Source: Lateolabrax maculatus
Taxonomy: Eukaryota > Chordata > Actinopteri > Acropomatiformes > Lateolabracidae
Assembly (NCBI GenBank): GCA_031216445.1
Contig: CM062219.1
Location: forward strand, 9,337,501-9,401,500
Direction: 5' to 3'
Length of the DNA stretch: 64,000 nucleotides
Position 1 is the stretch's first letter. Each line of letters begins with the position of its first letter. Position numbers and translations under genes: made by a program. Shown piece by piece: positions 62,143-64,000 of the stretch. The notes under the pieces are model-generated. The model was not told the origin of the DNA, did no database searches, and saw only the letters and a program-made list of their open reading frames with translations.

Positions 62143-64000
62143 GGCTGCAGAAATCTGTTCAAAGCTTATTTTTTGTTTAACTTACTTTAACCTTTTTTTG
62201 GGTTAAGGATCGCATGTGTGTGTGTTTCTGTGTGTCCACTGTCTATCATCTGTCACTTTTCCCTTCCTCACTCACACTCTGTCTGCCGGTTTCTCTCTTT
62301 CTCTCCTTTCCTGCAAGTCTCCTACTTGTTAGCCATATTGACATGGCCACTGCTAACATTGGCTTTGTGCTAAATTAATCCTGCTCATAAGAGCACGGTC
62401 TCAAGCTAATATGTGGGAGACTCGTTGTGTGATAACGCTGCTGGCACTTCAGAGCTTGGGTACAAGGGATGTTTGTCGTTCCCACACTGAACTTGGCATG
62501 GTTTTGCGCTGCTGGCTGCGGTAGAAGAACAAAGTGAAAACACTGTTTGAAATATCTTCCTGGTACGTCTGAACCTAAAAGTAGTTATGGAGCAGGCTCA
62601 AAAACACCAAACACAATATGTAGCACACTTCAGGTATAAATCAAACCAAATGGATAATGGTAAATGCAGACTGACACAAGTAAATACTGACTATTGTACA
62701 GTAGGTCCAAGACTGTAGGAAAGTAACATACAACTCTAACATACAGTATGGAGCGTTTTGTGCAGAAGACTGATCAGTAAAAGCAGGTTTGTAATCAGTC
62801 TATGTTTATAATCCATGTAATTAAACACAGACTGACAAAATATCATATAGATTAGTGTTATTGCTTTTTCTGGTTTTGCAGTTTGGAAATAGGTGTTCAC
62901 AAACACCAATTCTGCTCCCCATGATCAATAGAATTACAGTAAAGCAGTGTAAGATGCTTTTCCTTACAAAAGAAAAATAAATCTGAAGCACTCTTTTTTG
63001 TGTTTTACATGGCTCAAAAGCACAGAATACAAAACAGGGTAGGGAGTGGTATTTAACAGAACTTAATTAAGCTCAAATTAAGTAAAATCCTTTCCTGCTC
63101 CTTGTGCTGCACTGCATGGAAATTCCTCCTGTCTAAGTGGACACAACATGCTTACAATGTTGTTTAAATCGCCAAAAGGGTTTTCATGTTTGTAGCAAAC
63201 AGGCAGTAAGAGATGTGCTTTTCCTTAATTCTTAAAACACTGCAGGTGAGACAATGAAAAAGGAATTTACAGTCAATACATTGCTCCAACAGATAGAATA
63301 CATTAGCCTTATTTGTAAAAACGGCTTATACAAAGAAAGAAACAGAATAACCAGCAAATATCAGTAAGTTGGGGTGTTAACAATGGAAGATAAACATGTA
63401 AAGGTTTTTGAAGACAAAAGAGGAAGGAGAGAAGAATAAGGAGGCACAAAAGACAAGAGAGCTATCATTTTTAGAAAGCAGATTGCCTGTAAAACTGGAA
63501 CACCAACATTGCAGAAGCAGAGGTTACAGCCTGCAAGAGTAGGAGTGAATTAATAGGGCATGGCAAACGAGACAGCACTGTGGGTCAATACATGCACAAA
63601 TGAAAACACACCCATGACACATGAACACACGTGCAAATACACATCCAGCACATTTACAGTATGGATTTATGGCCACTGTGCACCCATCAATTAACCCTGT
63701 CTCCTACAAGTTATGTTCACGTACAAATATATTGTTTTTAATGATTTTGGAGTAAATGCAGGTTGAGGTTTGGAAGGGGCCGGCAATGACATGGAGCCAA
63801 GCCTGCAGTTCTAAAGATGTCTAATGCTTAACTAACTTGAAGCACGAGACAGGATGCAAACCCCTGTCCCTACTATTAAAGTCACATGCTTTGTTGGCTA
63901 CACCATCCGCCATAACCCCAACCCTACTAGTTTTTGCTGCGTTATTTGAACGTTAAGCAGTTGGACTTTGTGTAAACATATACACACACATACTGTAGTC

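Larger units (their letters stand above)
61477..64000. other. Upstream rgs3 intron, runs off the window
   Basis: The preceding exon should end with one base of a Gly codon, and no convincing candidate was found. The stretch holds a full inverted-repeat element (61551-61858) and a GT/AT tract (62098-62142). Confidence 0.6.

Noticed and set aside
62170..62215. GTAAGT donor on the minus strand upstream of the first C2 exon
   Set aside because: The bases before it (AACCCAAAAAAAGGTTAAA) give no RGS3-like or sensible coding sequence.

Overview
The window is vertebrate nuclear DNA, almost certainly from a ray-finned fish and probably a percomorph. It is AT-rich and intron-dominated. It is full of (CA)n/(GT)n microsatellites and carries several dispersed repeats that I recognise as common in teleost genomes. 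There are no operons, ribosome-binding sites, CRISPR arrays or phage-like features, and no RNA gene could be supported.

One gene explains essentially all the coding signal: rgs3 (regulator of G-protein signalling 3), on the minus strand. I found it by splicing, not from long open reading frames. Fifteen exons were located between 61476 and 10539. All have usable splice sites, their codon phases join without a break, and the translated pieces follow vertebrate RGS3 in order. In transcript order they are: six C2-domain exons (61426-61476, 59333-59391, 59148-59242, 58727-58795, 54783-54843, 51215-51299); a C2-to-PDZ linker exon (38637-38704); three exons carrying the PDZ domain and the start of the following linker (27072-27153, 26140-26245, 25174-25600); two linker exons (23018-23057, 21343-21680); and three exons of a PH-like region (18173-18250, 14791-14902, 10539-10582). 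Together they hold 1715 coding bases, about 571 residues. The true N-terminus lies beyond position 64000. The rest of the PH-like region, the acidic linker and the catalytic RGS domain were not found and presumably lie below position 1.

The locus has alternative starts. A first exon at 30174-30227 gives the short PDZ form of RGS3, which lacks C2. A second possible first exon is at 5447-5539, with a strong start context and a GTAAGT donor. A weaker, possibly non-coding one ends at 50234. The RGS domain would be the G-alpha GTPase activator, with the C2, PDZ and PH-like parts acting as targeting and scaffold modules.

Points of interest: a GC-AG intron inside the PDZ domain; a hidden reading frame just past a weak donor that encodes a membrane-spanning-like segment and is phase-compatible with the PDZ exon before it; a teleost Gly-rich insertion; CA/UG dinucleotide tracts beside the splice sites of two adjacent exons; inverted repeat copies flanking a frame-shifting C2 exon; and a small inverted-repeat transposon carrying a perfect CRE palindrome. 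The paralogue (rgs3a or rgs3b) cannot be decided from the window.
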